In this document: piece after piece, positions 1 through 7,415 of the stretch | How positions within the stretch are numbered: the stretch's first letter is position 1 | Layout: every line of letters starts with the position of its first letter | Source of the DNA: an uncultured Mycoplasmatota bacterium | GTDB lineage: Bacteria; Bacillota_I; Bacilli_A; RF39; UBA660 | Assembly (NCBI GenBank): GCA_900553835.1 | Contig: USFF01000001.1 | Coordinates: 1-64,000, forward strand | Length of the DNA stretch: 64,000 bases | Direction: 5' to 3' | The notes under the pieces: model-generated | Databases searched by the model: none | Told to the model about the DNA's origin: nothing | The model's input: the letters and a program-made list of their open reading frames with translations, nothing else | Program-made: the position numbers and the translations under genes

Positions 1-902
1 GCCCTATTTGAAGCAAGTGACCCACTTGTTCCATACATATATCCTACATACATTGAATCATTATATGTACTATTGAATGCACTTGTTCCTATATATCCCT
101 CAGTTGTATTATGACTTGTTCCTGAATACAAAAGTCTTATACTTCCATCATGATTTGTTCTTATTATTCTCCAGTAAAATCCTCCAAATTTTACCCAGTT
201 GTTTTTTGCATCTCCTGCAAAGTAATATACATCTTTTGCAGTACTTCCTGCTATACTTTCTGTTGCTTTATAAAGTGTTCCTGTGTTAGTTGTTGTAAAT
301 ATTGCACTAAACGAACTTCTTGTTTGTATTGTTGGATTATCAGCAAGTAACTTGTTATAAAATGGTATAGGTTCAGTTGTTCCTTCTTCTATGAAAAGAG
401 TTCCTGATAATTTCTTACCCATATCTTCATTTTGATTTACTGTAGTACTATTTAAATATCTAAATTCTACATTATATGTATGAGTTGCTCCTTTAGCTAT
501 TTCTACACTATAAGCTAGTATTGTATCTGTTGCAGTTTCACTTTTAGGTACATCTTTGAAGTCACTCATATTGTATCCACCATCAGTACTAGTTATTTTA
601 TATTGCAAATAACCTTCAGTTACAAAAGTATTTATTAAATCTTTTATAACTATATTATATTTGTAAGTACCATTACTTTGGTTTTTAACTGTAAAAGTAT
701 TTACTCCACTACTCCAACCTGGTTCTATTTCTGAACCTGCTATTGTACCTGTACCACTAGTAAAAACTATTTTCAACTCTGCACTTGAAGTTGATACATT
801 AGAGTTTTTACTATTAATAGTTGTAGTAAAGTATGCTATTGATACTGACAAAACTACTACTAATAAACTTCCTAATATTATAATTAATTCTTTCTTCTTC
901 AT
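1..902 (-). CDS. Exported surface protein, N-terminal part (runs off window start)
   Basis: About 300 residues are visible; the C-terminus lies beyond base 1. The start has a short lysine patch, a hydrophobic stretch of about 20 residues and AYFTT, like the long signal segments of TasA/SipW-type exported proteins. The rest is rich in Ser, Thr and Asn, and a later region (WRIIRTNHDGSIRLLYSG) is aromatic and globular-looking. No sortase motif is visible in this part. I do not recognise a function; it is probably a secreted or surface-attached protein of a lineage-specific family. It has its own promoter and is not linked to the pilin-like gene, because a terminator lies between them. Confidence 0.7.
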   Translation of the reverse strand, partial: MKKKELIIILGSLLVVVLSVSIAYFTTTINSKNSNVSTSSAELKIVFTSGTGTIAGSEIEPGWSSGVNTFTVKNQSNGTYKYNIVIKDLINTFVTEGYLQYKITSTDGGYNMSDFKDVPKSETATDTILAYSVEIAKGATHTYNVEFRYLNSTTVNQNEDMGKKLSGTLFIEEGTTEPIPFYNKLLADNPTIQTRSSFSAIFTTTNTGTLYKATESIAGSTAKDVYYFAGDAKNNWVKFGGFYWRIIRTNHDGSIRLLYSGTSHNTTEGYIGTSAFNSTYNDSMYVGYMYGTSGSLASNR

Positions 903-950
903 AATTACCTCTTTTCAATAGAAGAATTTTTGTACTTCCTTCTATTTTAC

Positions 951-979
951 ATTTTATCATTTCTGTTAGAAAAATACAA
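951..979 (-). promoter_or_regulatory. Promoter of the surface protein gene
   Basis: On the minus strand the hexamer TTGTAT (979-974), a 17-base spacer and TAAAAT (956-951) form a good sigma-A-type promoter. It lies about 50 bases upstream of the start at 902 and downstream of the terminator of the preceding gene. Confidence 0.55.
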
Positions 980-1044
980 CAGAAATATTTAATATATTTG
1001 TTATATATTTATATAATAACAAATAGTAATTAAAAAAAGTGTCG

Positions 1045-1070
1045 AAAAAAAACATCTTTTAATAAGATGT
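1045..1070 (-). terminator. Rho-independent terminator after the prepilin-like gene
   Basis: Minus strand: a 7-bp stem (1070-1064 with 1058-1052), a 5-base loop and a run of eight T. It overlaps the stop codon of the gene at 1070 and ends the smr/prepilin transcript. Confidence 0.7.
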
Positions 1071-1570
1071 TAAATGTTATAATTATTTCTTAAATAATCA
1101 AAGCTATATATTCTACATGTTTTATTAGTATCTGTAATAATACAACCAGTACTATAAGATATTCCTTCACAAGTAACAGTTGCTGTACTTTCTTCTATAT
1201 TATCTTTTTTGATATCAGATTTTTTCATATTAGCTTTAGTTAAAGTAAATAATAATTTACCATTTGATACTGTTATTTTATTAACTGCACCATAGTTATC
1301 TACTGTTACACTATATTTTATGTCATCCCCTACATCTATATTAAGAGGATTACTTGAGTGGCAAAAACTTTTATTAGTATTACCCTCATCTGCATTATAT
1401 AAGTAAGTAGTTGTAGCAGAGTTATAAATACTTATAACATTATCATAAAATAAATTCTTCTGTGCTTTTTTATAAGAAGATGTTATAGAAGGCACGACTA
1501 ATAGTAAAAGTGCGCCTATTAAAGCTATAACTGCTATTATTTCAACTAATGTAAAACCTTTTTTATTCAT
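1070..1570 (-). CDS. Type IV prepilin-like (ComGC/PulG-type) protein
   Basis: 166 residues. The N-terminus is a class III prepilin signal: MNKKG followed by FTLVEII, with Glu at mature position 5, then a hydrophobic helix of about 20 residues. A prepilin peptidase would cleave after Gly5 and methylate Phe. The rest is a small globular domain with four Cys, possibly two disulfides. No pilus ATPase, membrane platform or peptidase is in the window, so the partner machinery must be elsewhere. The start overlaps the end of the Smr gene, which implies co-transcription. It could serve in DNA uptake or adhesion; the sequence does not decide. Confidence 0.8.
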   Translation of the reverse strand: MNKKGFTLVEIIAVIALIGALLLLVVPSITSSYKKAQKNLFYDNVISIYNSATTTYLYNADEGNTNKSFCHSSNPLNIDVGDDIKYSVTVDNYGAVNKITVSNGKLLFTLTKANMKKSDIKKDNIEESTATVTCEGISYSTGCIITDTNKTCRIYSFDYLRNNYNI

Positions 1571-1841
1571 TTCCTTCTCCTTTTAGCTTAACTAAAGTTA
1601 CTCCATCATTTAAGTTATCTGTTTTATAAGAAAGTACTCTTTTATCTTTTTTTAAATACTCATGAACTTCTTTCTTAATAACTCCAGTACCTTTACCATG
1701 TACTATTATTATATCATACTTTTTTAATTTAATGCAATCTGTAATTGTCTCTTTTACTTTTATAGTTGCTTCTACCCTAGTCATACCATGTAAATCTATT
1801 TTTTCATAGTAATAAGTAAATGGATCATCTATTCTTTTCAT
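1563..1841 (-). CDS. Small Smr-domain protein
   Basis: 92 residues, almost entirely an Smr domain like the C-terminus of MutS2: DLHGMTRVEA near the start and HGKGTGVIKKEV in the middle, the two hallmark motifs. Smr domains bind or nick nucleic acid, and related domains act on branched DNA or on mRNA of collided ribosomes; which applies here cannot be told. The start at 1841 is chosen because GAGGTG lies 10 bases upstream; an ATG at 1859 is in frame but has no good ribosome site. It overlaps the upstream kinase gene by 17 bases. Confidence 0.8.
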   Translation of the reverse strand: MKRIDDPFTYYYEKIDLHGMTRVEATIKVKETITDCIKLKKYDIIIVHGKGTGVIKKEVHEYLKKDKRVLSYKTDNLNDGVTLVKLKGEGNE

Positions 1842-2685
1842 ATATATCATGCACCTCATTTATATCAGGTAAATTATTATAAGTATCATAGTTTTTAGTA
1901 CTTAAACTAGCTGAAATGGCTGCGATTTTTAAGCATTTTTCTAAGTTTAAGTTTTCTGTTAAACCATATACAAAACTAGAAGCAAATATATCTTTTATGT
2001 TAGAGTTATTCTTTTTTATTACTTTTAAAGAACTCATTACTTTTATTTTATCTTCTACTTTATATAAGTAGCCTTTTTCTTCTAAGAAAATAATTACTTT
2101 TGAGTTATATGTATTTTCCATATAATTTAAAACTTCTTTTAAAGTGTCAGGTTTATTATAATCTATTCTTTTTTTAGAAGTAATTTCTGCAAATTCTTTA
2201 GAACTAATTATATAGTCAGATAATAAACATAACTTAGGAGTATTTTCTTTATAATTATTTACTATTAATACTTTAGTACCTTTAATATCTTTAATAGCAT
2301 CTACGCTTATACTTTCATCCATAAGTATTATATCAAAATTAGTATTAGGTTCTATATTATTTTTAGTACTTTTATCACTTATTATAACAGTGCTGGCACT
2401 GTTATATTTATTAATAATTATACTTCTTGTGCTAATTTGATCATTTAAAGAAGTAAGACTAGTATTAATACCTAATTTATCAAGCTTATTAATTAATTCT
2501 AGAGTGTTTACTTCTGTAGAAAGAGTAATATCTACTCCCCATTTATTAAGAAGTAAAGAAGAAAGTATTACCCCACCATATGTACTAAAAGTACCCTTAG
2601 AATTAACTATACTATTTTCTTTTATAAATCCATCTAATAAAAAAATACTGTCTAAAAAAGTTTTACCTATAACTAATACTTTCAT
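1825..2685 (-). CDS. PfkB-family (ribokinase-like) sugar kinase, degenerate
   Basis: 286 residues with the PfkB fold signature: a Gly-rich N-terminal strand (VLVIGKTFLDSIF), a central Rossmann-like core and a C-terminal helix region. The usual catalytic motif GAGD is replaced by NIKD (about residue 230), which keeps the Asp base but loses both Gly of the anion hole. It may have altered substrate use or be inactive as a kinase. It is first in a minus-strand group with the Smr and prepilin genes. No sugar transporter is nearby to suggest a substrate. Confidence 0.65.
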   Translation of the reverse strand: MKVLVIGKTFLDSIFLLDGFIKENSIVNSKGTFSTYGGVILSSLLLNKWGVDITLSTEVNTLELINKLDKLGINTSLTSLNDQISTRSIIINKYNSASTVIISDKSTKNNIEPNTNFDIILMDESISVDAIKDIKGTKVLIVNNYKENTPKLCLLSDYIISSKEFAEITSKKRIDYNKPDTLKEVLNYMENTYNSKVIIFLEEKGYLYKVEDKIKVMSSLKVIKKNNSNIKDIFASSFVYGLTENLNLEKCLKIAAISASLSTKNYDTYNNLPDINEVHDIYEKNR

Positions 2686-2828
2686 AATAACCCTTTCCTA
2701 TTCTATTAAACATTATAACAAAATTATATATAATTTAAAAGTGAAAATTTAAAATTTCATTAAAACCGACCCTTCTGGGTCACGAAGTTTTCTTTGACTT
2801 TTTGATATATTTTATCTTGGTGAAGAAT

Positions 2829-3074
2829 ATGATAGAGGAAAAATTCTATGATTTTAATCCTGATATTAAAAAAGTAATAGCCTTAAATATTAGGAAGTAT
2901 AGGAAATTAAAAGGACTAACTCAAGAACAACTTGCTCTTTATTCCGATCTGTCTTACGACTTTGTAAGAAGAATTGAAACATCTGGTGGAAAATGTGGTT
3001 TTTCAGTAAACACTCTTTATAAATTAGCAACCGTTTTAGAAGTTCCTTTAGATTTACTTATAGAAGAAAAATAG
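2829..3074 (+). CDS. Small XRE-family helix-turn-helix regulator
   Basis: 81 residues. A Cro/CI-type DNA-binding domain fills residues 15-75 (RKYRKLKGLTQEQLA, then a recognition helix SYDFVRRIE and NTLYKLATVLEVPLDLL). There is no sensor or effector domain. The ATG at 2829 is preferred, with GGTG six bases upstream; a TTG at 2802 is in frame but poorly supported. It is a single-gene unit that converges on recO and shares a terminator with it. Its target is not evident. Confidence 0.8.
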   Translation: MIEEKFYDFNPDIKKVIALNIRKYRKLKGLTQEQLALYSDLSYDFVRRIETSGGKCGFSVNTLYKLATVLEVPLDLLIEEK

Positions 3075-3090
3075 CTTTTCAGCTATTTTT
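3067..3090. terminator. Bidirectional terminator between the HTH gene and recO
   Basis: A 10-bp stem, AAAAATAGCT and its complement, around a TTTC loop. The A-run on one side and T-run on the other serve both convergent genes; the HTH stop codon lies within the stem. Confidence 0.75.
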
Positions 3091-3810
3091 TATACTTTCT
3101 AAGAAACTTTTACTTTTTAAATAAAGTCCTGTATATTCTCTATAGTATTCTTTTAGAAAATTATCGATTATATTAACAGTATTATTATTAATATTAAGTT
3201 TACTTATTTTACTAATATCAATATAATTATAAAGATTAAATATTTTAATAGTATTTTCATCTATTATTAGTTCATTTGTTCTATGTAAAGAGCAAACAAA
3301 GCCACCTTTATTTAAACTTATAGTTTGTACACTAGTGCTTCCACATACTGAACAACCATTTAAACATAGTCCTACTCCTAAATAGTTTAAATATTTAATT
3401 TCTACTATATTAGTAATTATTTTTGGATCTAAATTATCCTCTATTTTAAGTAAAGCATTTATAAAAATATCATATATAGAACTAGCACTATTTTCTTTAT
3501 AAACATTTTTAGTTAAATCTGCTAAATATGACATATAACTAAATTTAATTATATCACTTTTAATATTCATGAAATAATTAATAACATCCGCGCCTATTAA
3601 AGTAGATAATTTTTTTTCTTTATAGTAAATATGAAAATTAGCATAGGTAAAATTATTGCTGACTACTCTTAGTTTACTTTTTTCTTTTAAAGAGCCTTTA
3701 GAAATAACTCCAATTAAACCTTTATCTTTAGTAAGAATATTTAATATCTTAGAGTTTTCTCCATATTTAGTAGTACCAACAACAATTCCTTCTATGCTAA
3801 TAATTTCCAT
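3079..3810 (-). CDS. recO: DNA repair protein RecO
   Basis: 243 residues. RecO loads RecA onto SSB-coated single-stranded DNA with RecR and RecF. An N-terminal OB-fold (EGIVVGTTKYGENSKIL) is followed by a helical region and a zinc site with Cys at CLNGCSVC and CSLH. Length matches the family. It is last in the order ybeY-cdd-era-yqzL-recO, the arrangement seen in Bacillus. Confidence 0.93.
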   Translation of the reverse strand: MEIISIEGIVVGTTKYGENSKILNILTKDKGLIGVISKGSLKEKSKLRVVSNNFTYANFHIYYKEKKLSTLIGADVINYFMNIKSDIIKFSYMSYLADLTKNVYKENSASSIYDIFINALLKIEDNLDPKIITNIVEIKYLNYLGVGLCLNGCSVCGSTSVQTISLNKGGFVCSLHRTNELIIDENTIKIFNLYNYIDISKISKLNINNNTVNIIDNFLKEYYREYTGLYLKSKSFLESIKNS

Positions 3811-3811
3811 T

Positions 3812-3892
3812 TTATTTACCTTTCTTATAATTTAAATAATCTTCTATTTTTCCACTTTCTTTAAATTTATTCCATAAATCTTTTTTATTCAT
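3812..3892 (-). CDS. yqzL: YqzL-like micro-protein between era and recO
   Basis: Only 26 residues (MNKKDLWNKFKESGKIEDYL and six more), but it keeps the YqzL pattern of an aromatic start, Gly and a YL motif, and sits exactly where yqzL sits in Bacillus. It has an AGGTGAT ribosome site. The site and start codon lie in one arm of a 10-bp inverted repeat (3892-3901 with 3914-3923), which could hide the start. Function is unknown in the family. It is shorter than the roughly 45-residue Bacillus protein. Confidence 0.65.
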   Translation of the reverse strand: MNKKDLWNKFKESGKIEDYLNYKKGK

Positions 3893-3937
3893 TTTTATCA
3901 CCTACTATATATTGTGATAAAAATATTTTTTTATTCA

Positions 3938-4819
3938 CTAAAATTCATTAAAACCAAGTTCATTTAAATATTTTTCTTTATCTCTCCATTTTTTTAATGT
4001 TCTAACATAAAGTTCAAGATACACTTGTTTCTTTAAAAGTACTTCCATATCTTTTCTAGCAAGCATTCCTATTTCTTTGAGCATTAAGCCTTTTTTACCT
4101 ATAATAATTTTCTTTAAAGCTTCTCTATCTACTATAATATCTACATAAACATTAATAGTTTTATCATCTTCTGTTAAATCTGAAAGTATTGTATGTACTG
4201 AATGAGGAACTTCCTCATTAGTTAAATTAAGTACTTTTTCTCTAACTATTTCAGCAAGTCTTTTTTCTATTGGTTCGCTTGTTTTTTCTTCCTTTGGGTA
4301 GTATTTAACATCACAAGTTAAATATTTCTTTAAAACCTCTATTAGTCTTTTAACATTATCTCCTGTTTCAGCACTTACTGGTACAATATCACTAAAAGGA
4401 TATAAATCTTTAAGTTCATCTATTTTCTTTAATATTTCTTCATTAGATAGTTTATCTATTTTATTAATAACTAAAATAACTGGTTTTTCTAATGATTTCA
4501 TTTTATCTAAAACAAACATGTCGCCTTTACCTAGTTTTTCTTTAGCATCCATAACTAGTACTAAAGCATCAGCATCATATGTACTATAATAAGCTTGACT
4601 ATTTAATTTATTGCCAAGTTTATTAAGTGGCTTACTTATACCAGGAGTATCTATAAATACTATCTGTGTGTCTTCTTCATTATAAATACCTTGTACTAAA
4701 CTTCTTGTTGTTCCTTGTTTATCACTTATGATAGCTACTTTTTCACCTACTATTTTATTTAAAAGTGTACTCTTTCCTACATTTGGCCTACCTACTATAC
4801 TTACAAAACCACTTCTCAC
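3938..4819 (-). CDS. era: GTPase Era
   Basis: 293 residues. Era binds the 3' end of 16S rRNA and checks 30S assembly. The G motifs are GRPNVGKST (G1), DTPG (G3) and NKID (G4) in the first 170 residues, and a C-terminal KH domain contains IIGKKGLMLKEIG. The start overlaps the stop of cdd by four bases, giving translational coupling. Confidence 0.96.
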   Translation of the reverse strand: MRSGFVSIVGRPNVGKSTLLNKIVGEKVAIISDKQGTTRSLVQGIYNEEDTQIVFIDTPGISKPLNKLGNKLNSQAYYSTYDADALVLVMDAKEKLGKGDMFVLDKMKSLEKPVILVINKIDKLSNEEILKKIDELKDLYPFSDIVPVSAETGDNVKRLIEVLKKYLTCDVKYYPKEEKTSEPIEKRLAEIVREKVLNLTNEEVPHSVHTILSDLTEDDKTINVYVDIIVDREALKKIIIGKKGLMLKEIGMLARKDMEVLLKKQVYLELYVRTLKKWRDKEKYLNELGFNEF

Positions 4820-5196
4820 TTCATTTGCTCCTTACTAAAATTTTTATTCATTATTTCATTAAATGTTAAAACTTCCATATCCCCTTTAGTATTCATTATA
4901 TTAAAGAGAATATCTTTATCAAAAAATTCTAAGAATGTTTGCTTACATAAATTGCATGGATAAAATAATATATCCCCATCAGTCATTAAATATAAACTAG
5001 AAAACTCCCTTTCTCCATGAGAAACTGCACTGTTGATTGCATTTCTCTCAGCACATATAGTTCCTCCAAAAGAAGCATTTTCTATATTAACTCCCTCATA
5101 AAAATTACCATTTTTACTCTCTACAATGCATGCAAAATGAACACCACTATAGGGAGCATAACTATTTTTAATTAATTCTAAAAGTTTATCTCTCAT
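4816..5196 (-). CDS. cdd: Cytidine deaminase
   Basis: 126 residues. It deaminates cytidine and deoxycytidine in pyrimidine salvage. Zinc motifs are CAERNA (Cys ligand and catalytic Glu) and PCNLC (two Cys ligands), as in the tetrameric bacterial enzymes. It is coupled to ybeY upstream and era downstream in the conserved Bacilli order. Confidence 0.94.
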   Translation of the reverse strand: MRDKLLELIKNSYAPYSGVHFACIVESKNGNFYEGVNIENASFGGTICAERNAINSAVSHGEREFSSLYLMTDGDILFYPCNLCKQTFLEFFDKDILFNIMNTKGDMEVLTFNEIMNKNFSKEQMK

Positions 5197-5637
5197 TTAT
5201 CTTTCTACTCCTAAACTACTTAATATTTCATCTTGAAGGCCAAACATTTCTTTCTCATCTTTTTCATTCATATGATCATATCCTAGTAAATGAAGTAAAC
5301 CATGAACAAGTAAAAAACATATTTCTCTCTCAAAAGAATGGTTATAATCTTCTGCTTGAGAATGAGCTTTTTCTAAACTTATATATATTTCTCCTAAATC
5401 AGTTATATCACTTTTAATATTTTCATCATTATCCATAAATGCAAAACTAATAACATCAGTTTCTCTATCTATATTTCTATAAATTTTATTTATCTCATGA
5501 ATATGTTTATTATCTGTTAGTACTATACTAACAAAAGAATTGTTAACATTTAGCAGTTCACTCACTTTACACACCACTTTATCAAGTAATTGTAAATTCA
5601 CTTTCTCATTAGTTAAATTAGTTAATTCATACTCCAT
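5197..5637 (-). CDS. ybeY: Endoribonuclease YbeY (16S rRNA maturation)
   Basis: 146 residues. The metal site HGLLHLLGYDH, three His on a helix and turn, is diagnostic. YbeY processes 16S rRNA 3' ends, often with Era, which is two genes downstream. The start at 5637 is chosen because GGAGG lies eight bases upstream; a slightly longer in-frame ATG at 5652 overlaps that ribosome site. Confidence 0.93.
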   Translation of the reverse strand: MEYELTNLTNEKVNLQLLDKVVCKVSELLNVNNSFVSIVLTDNKHIHEINKIYRNIDRETDVISFAFMDNDENIKSDITDLGEIYISLEKAHSQAEDYNHSFEREICFLLVHGLLHLLGYDHMNEKDEKEMFGLQDEILSSLGVER

Positions 5638-5794
5638 AAAATTAGCCTCCATTACATTTTAATTTTAACAAATTAATAATATTTTGTCTAGTGAATTAAT
5701 CTAATTTATGACTATGTTAAATCAAAAACTTATAACAACACTTTTAAATAAATAATGTAATATTTCAAATTTTAAAAATTTAATTTCAAAAATT

Positions 5795-5822
5795 AAATTT
5801 TTACACTTTTGTGTAAAAATTT
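5795..5822. repeat. Perfect 12-bp inverted repeat in the ybeY / DUF1016 divergent gap
   Basis: AAATTTTTACAC and its complement around TTTT. The gap 5638-5926 holds the divergent control regions. A second stem at 5891-5912 (GAAGGGGTA with TACCCTTC) lies just before the ribosome site of the next gene. The role may be operator or terminator; not resolved. Confidence 0.5.
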
Positions 5823-5926
5823 GATGTAAAATTTCACGTAAAGTAAAAATATTTAGGGGAATTTAGGGAAAAAATTCGTATAAGAAAGGGGAAGGGGTAA
5901 ATTCTACCCTTCAGAAGGAGGAAGTT

Positions 5927-6345
5927 ATGGAAAAGAATTATTTAGAGAATATAAGGGGTTATATAATAAGTGAACAAGCAAGAACTATAGTAAGAGACTA
6001 TAATGCTAACAAAAGTAAACTTGAAACTTATTATAATATTGGAAAGGAACTATCTGAAGCAGGTAAGCATTATGGTGAAGGAATAGTAAAGAAGTATGCA
6101 ATTGAATTGACTAATGAATTTGGTACAAATTATGGAGTTACAAATTTAAAATATATGAGACAATTTTATAATTTTGTTAAAAAAGGCCACCCACTGGGTG
6201 ACCAATTGAGTTGGACTCATTATAAAATACTTTTACCATTAAAGGATGTTAATGAAATCAAGTTTTATATTGATTTAACTATTAGAAATAATTTAAGTAA
6301 ATATGCTTTATAAAAGGAATAAAAAGTAATGAAGTAGTGAAATAA
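5927..6345 (+). pseudogene. DUF1016 (YhcG-type) protein, truncated by frameshift
   Basis: The first 128 residues match the N-terminal winged-helix domain of DUF1016 proteins (TYYNIGKELSEA, GTNYGVTNLKYMRQFY, IRNNLSKYAL) and stop at 6313. One frame back, the sequence reads KGIKSNEVVK from 6313 to the stop at 6345; IKSNE is the conserved link to the C-terminal PD-(D/E)XK nuclease domain. Adding one T at 6306-6308 joins the frames, but even then the product ends without the nuclease. It is therefore a remnant of a gene normally about 350 codons long, with a strong ribosome site (GGAGGA). Confidence 0.75.
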
Positions 6346-6403
6346 GAAAGGTTATTCTAGTTTTTTTTTAATAAGTAATGTATAATTAAGTTAGGAGGTA
6401 TTT

Positions 6404-6907
6404 ATGAAGAAGTTATATATAGATTTTGATGGAGTTATATTAGATACTATTACTATTTTATATAAAAAAGCTGATGAAGAGGGATATGAAAGAAATGATA
6501 CTAAATTTTATGAAAACTTTGATTACAATACTATTTTAAAAGATGAATATATATTAAATAATTCAATTCACTGTATTAAGAAATTAATAGAAAGTAATAT
6601 TTTTGATGTAAATATTTTGACTCATTGTAATTCTTTAAAGGAAGGTGCTCTTAAGGTTAAATATATTAGAAGATTTTTTAAAGATATTACTGTTATAATT
6701 GTTCCTAAAGAAATAAGTAAAACTAAGATGGTACACACTGAAGGTGCTATATTAGTAGATGATTATGCAGGTAATTTAAGAGAATGGGAAAAAGAAGGTG
6801 GAATACCTGTTAGATTTTCTTTAAAGCGTAATGGTAAAGGTTATAAAGTAGTTGATAAATTAGATGAGTTAATAGAAATGTTTGGTGAAGTAAATGAAAA
6901 TAGATAG
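6404..6907 (+). CDS. HAD-superfamily 5'-nucleotidase-like protein
   Basis: 167 residues. The HAD motif I DFDGVILDT at residues 7-15 gives the nucleophile and acid Asp. Motif II is LTHCNS, motif III a Lys (SKTKM) and motif IV LVDDYAGNL. The layout resembles 5'(3')-deoxyribonucleotidases and phage homologues. The substrate is probably a nucleoside monophosphate, but that is inference. It overlaps the next gene by 14 bases. Confidence 0.7.
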   Translation: MKKLYIDFDGVILDTITILYKKADEEGYERNDTKFYENFDYNTILKDEYILNNSIHCIKKLIESNIFDVNILTHCNSLKEGALKVKYIRRFFKDITVIIVPKEISKTKMVHTEGAILVDDYAGNLREWEKEGGIPVRFSLKRNGKGYKVVDKLDELIEMFGEVNENR

Positions 6908-7415
6908 ATTAGTTTTAAAGCCTTTAGATAACAACTGTTATATTTTAAGTAGTAATGGATGTGCTTTAATTGTTGATCCAAGTAGTAGTGAAAACATAAT
7001 AGAAAAATATCTAAAAGACAATTCACTTGAACTAGTAGGTATTTTAGTAACTCATTATCACTTTGATCATGTAGGTGCACTTTCATATTTAATTAATAAA
7101 TATAAAGTTAGAGTATATGACTATAAAACTTTAGGTAAACAAAAAGTATTTAATTTTAAATTTGAAGTTATACCTACAAGAGGACACTCAAAAGATAGTG
7201 TAAGTTTTTATTTTAAAGATAGTAATGATATGTTTGTAGGAGATTTTATATTTATGGGAAGTATTGGAAGAATGGATTTAGAAGGTGGTAATGAAGAAGA
7301 AATGGCATATAGTTTAAGATGCTTAAAAGAAATGAATAAAAATACTAAACTATTTCCTGGACATGGAATGATTACTACTTTAGAAAGAGAAATTAAGGAG
7401 AACCCTTATCTATGA
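6894..7415 (+). CDS. Metallo-beta-lactamase-fold hydrolase (GloB-like)
   Basis: 173 residues, compact. The metal motif THYHFDHVG (HxHxDH) is near residue 53, with a further His in RGHSKDS, Asp in VGDFIF and His in FPGHG. These are the ligands of a dinuclear site as in hydroxyacylglutathione-hydrolase-like enzymes. Short forms are common in Bacilli and their substrates are mostly unknown. It lies in an overlapping run with the HAD gene and priA. Confidence 0.85.
   Translation: MKIDRLVLKPLDNNCYILSSNGCALIVDPSSSENIIEKYLKDNSLELVGILVTHYHFDHVGALSYLINKYKVRVYDYKTLGKQKVFNFKFEVIPTRGHSKDSVSFYFKDSNDMFVGDFIFMGSIGRMDLEGGNEEEMAYSLRCLKEMNKNTKLFPGHGMITTLEREIKENPYL

Noticed and set aside
2769..2782. GACCC/GGGTC hairpin upstream of the HTH gene as an operator
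   Set aside because: Only 5 bp, single copy and no clear promoter overlap.
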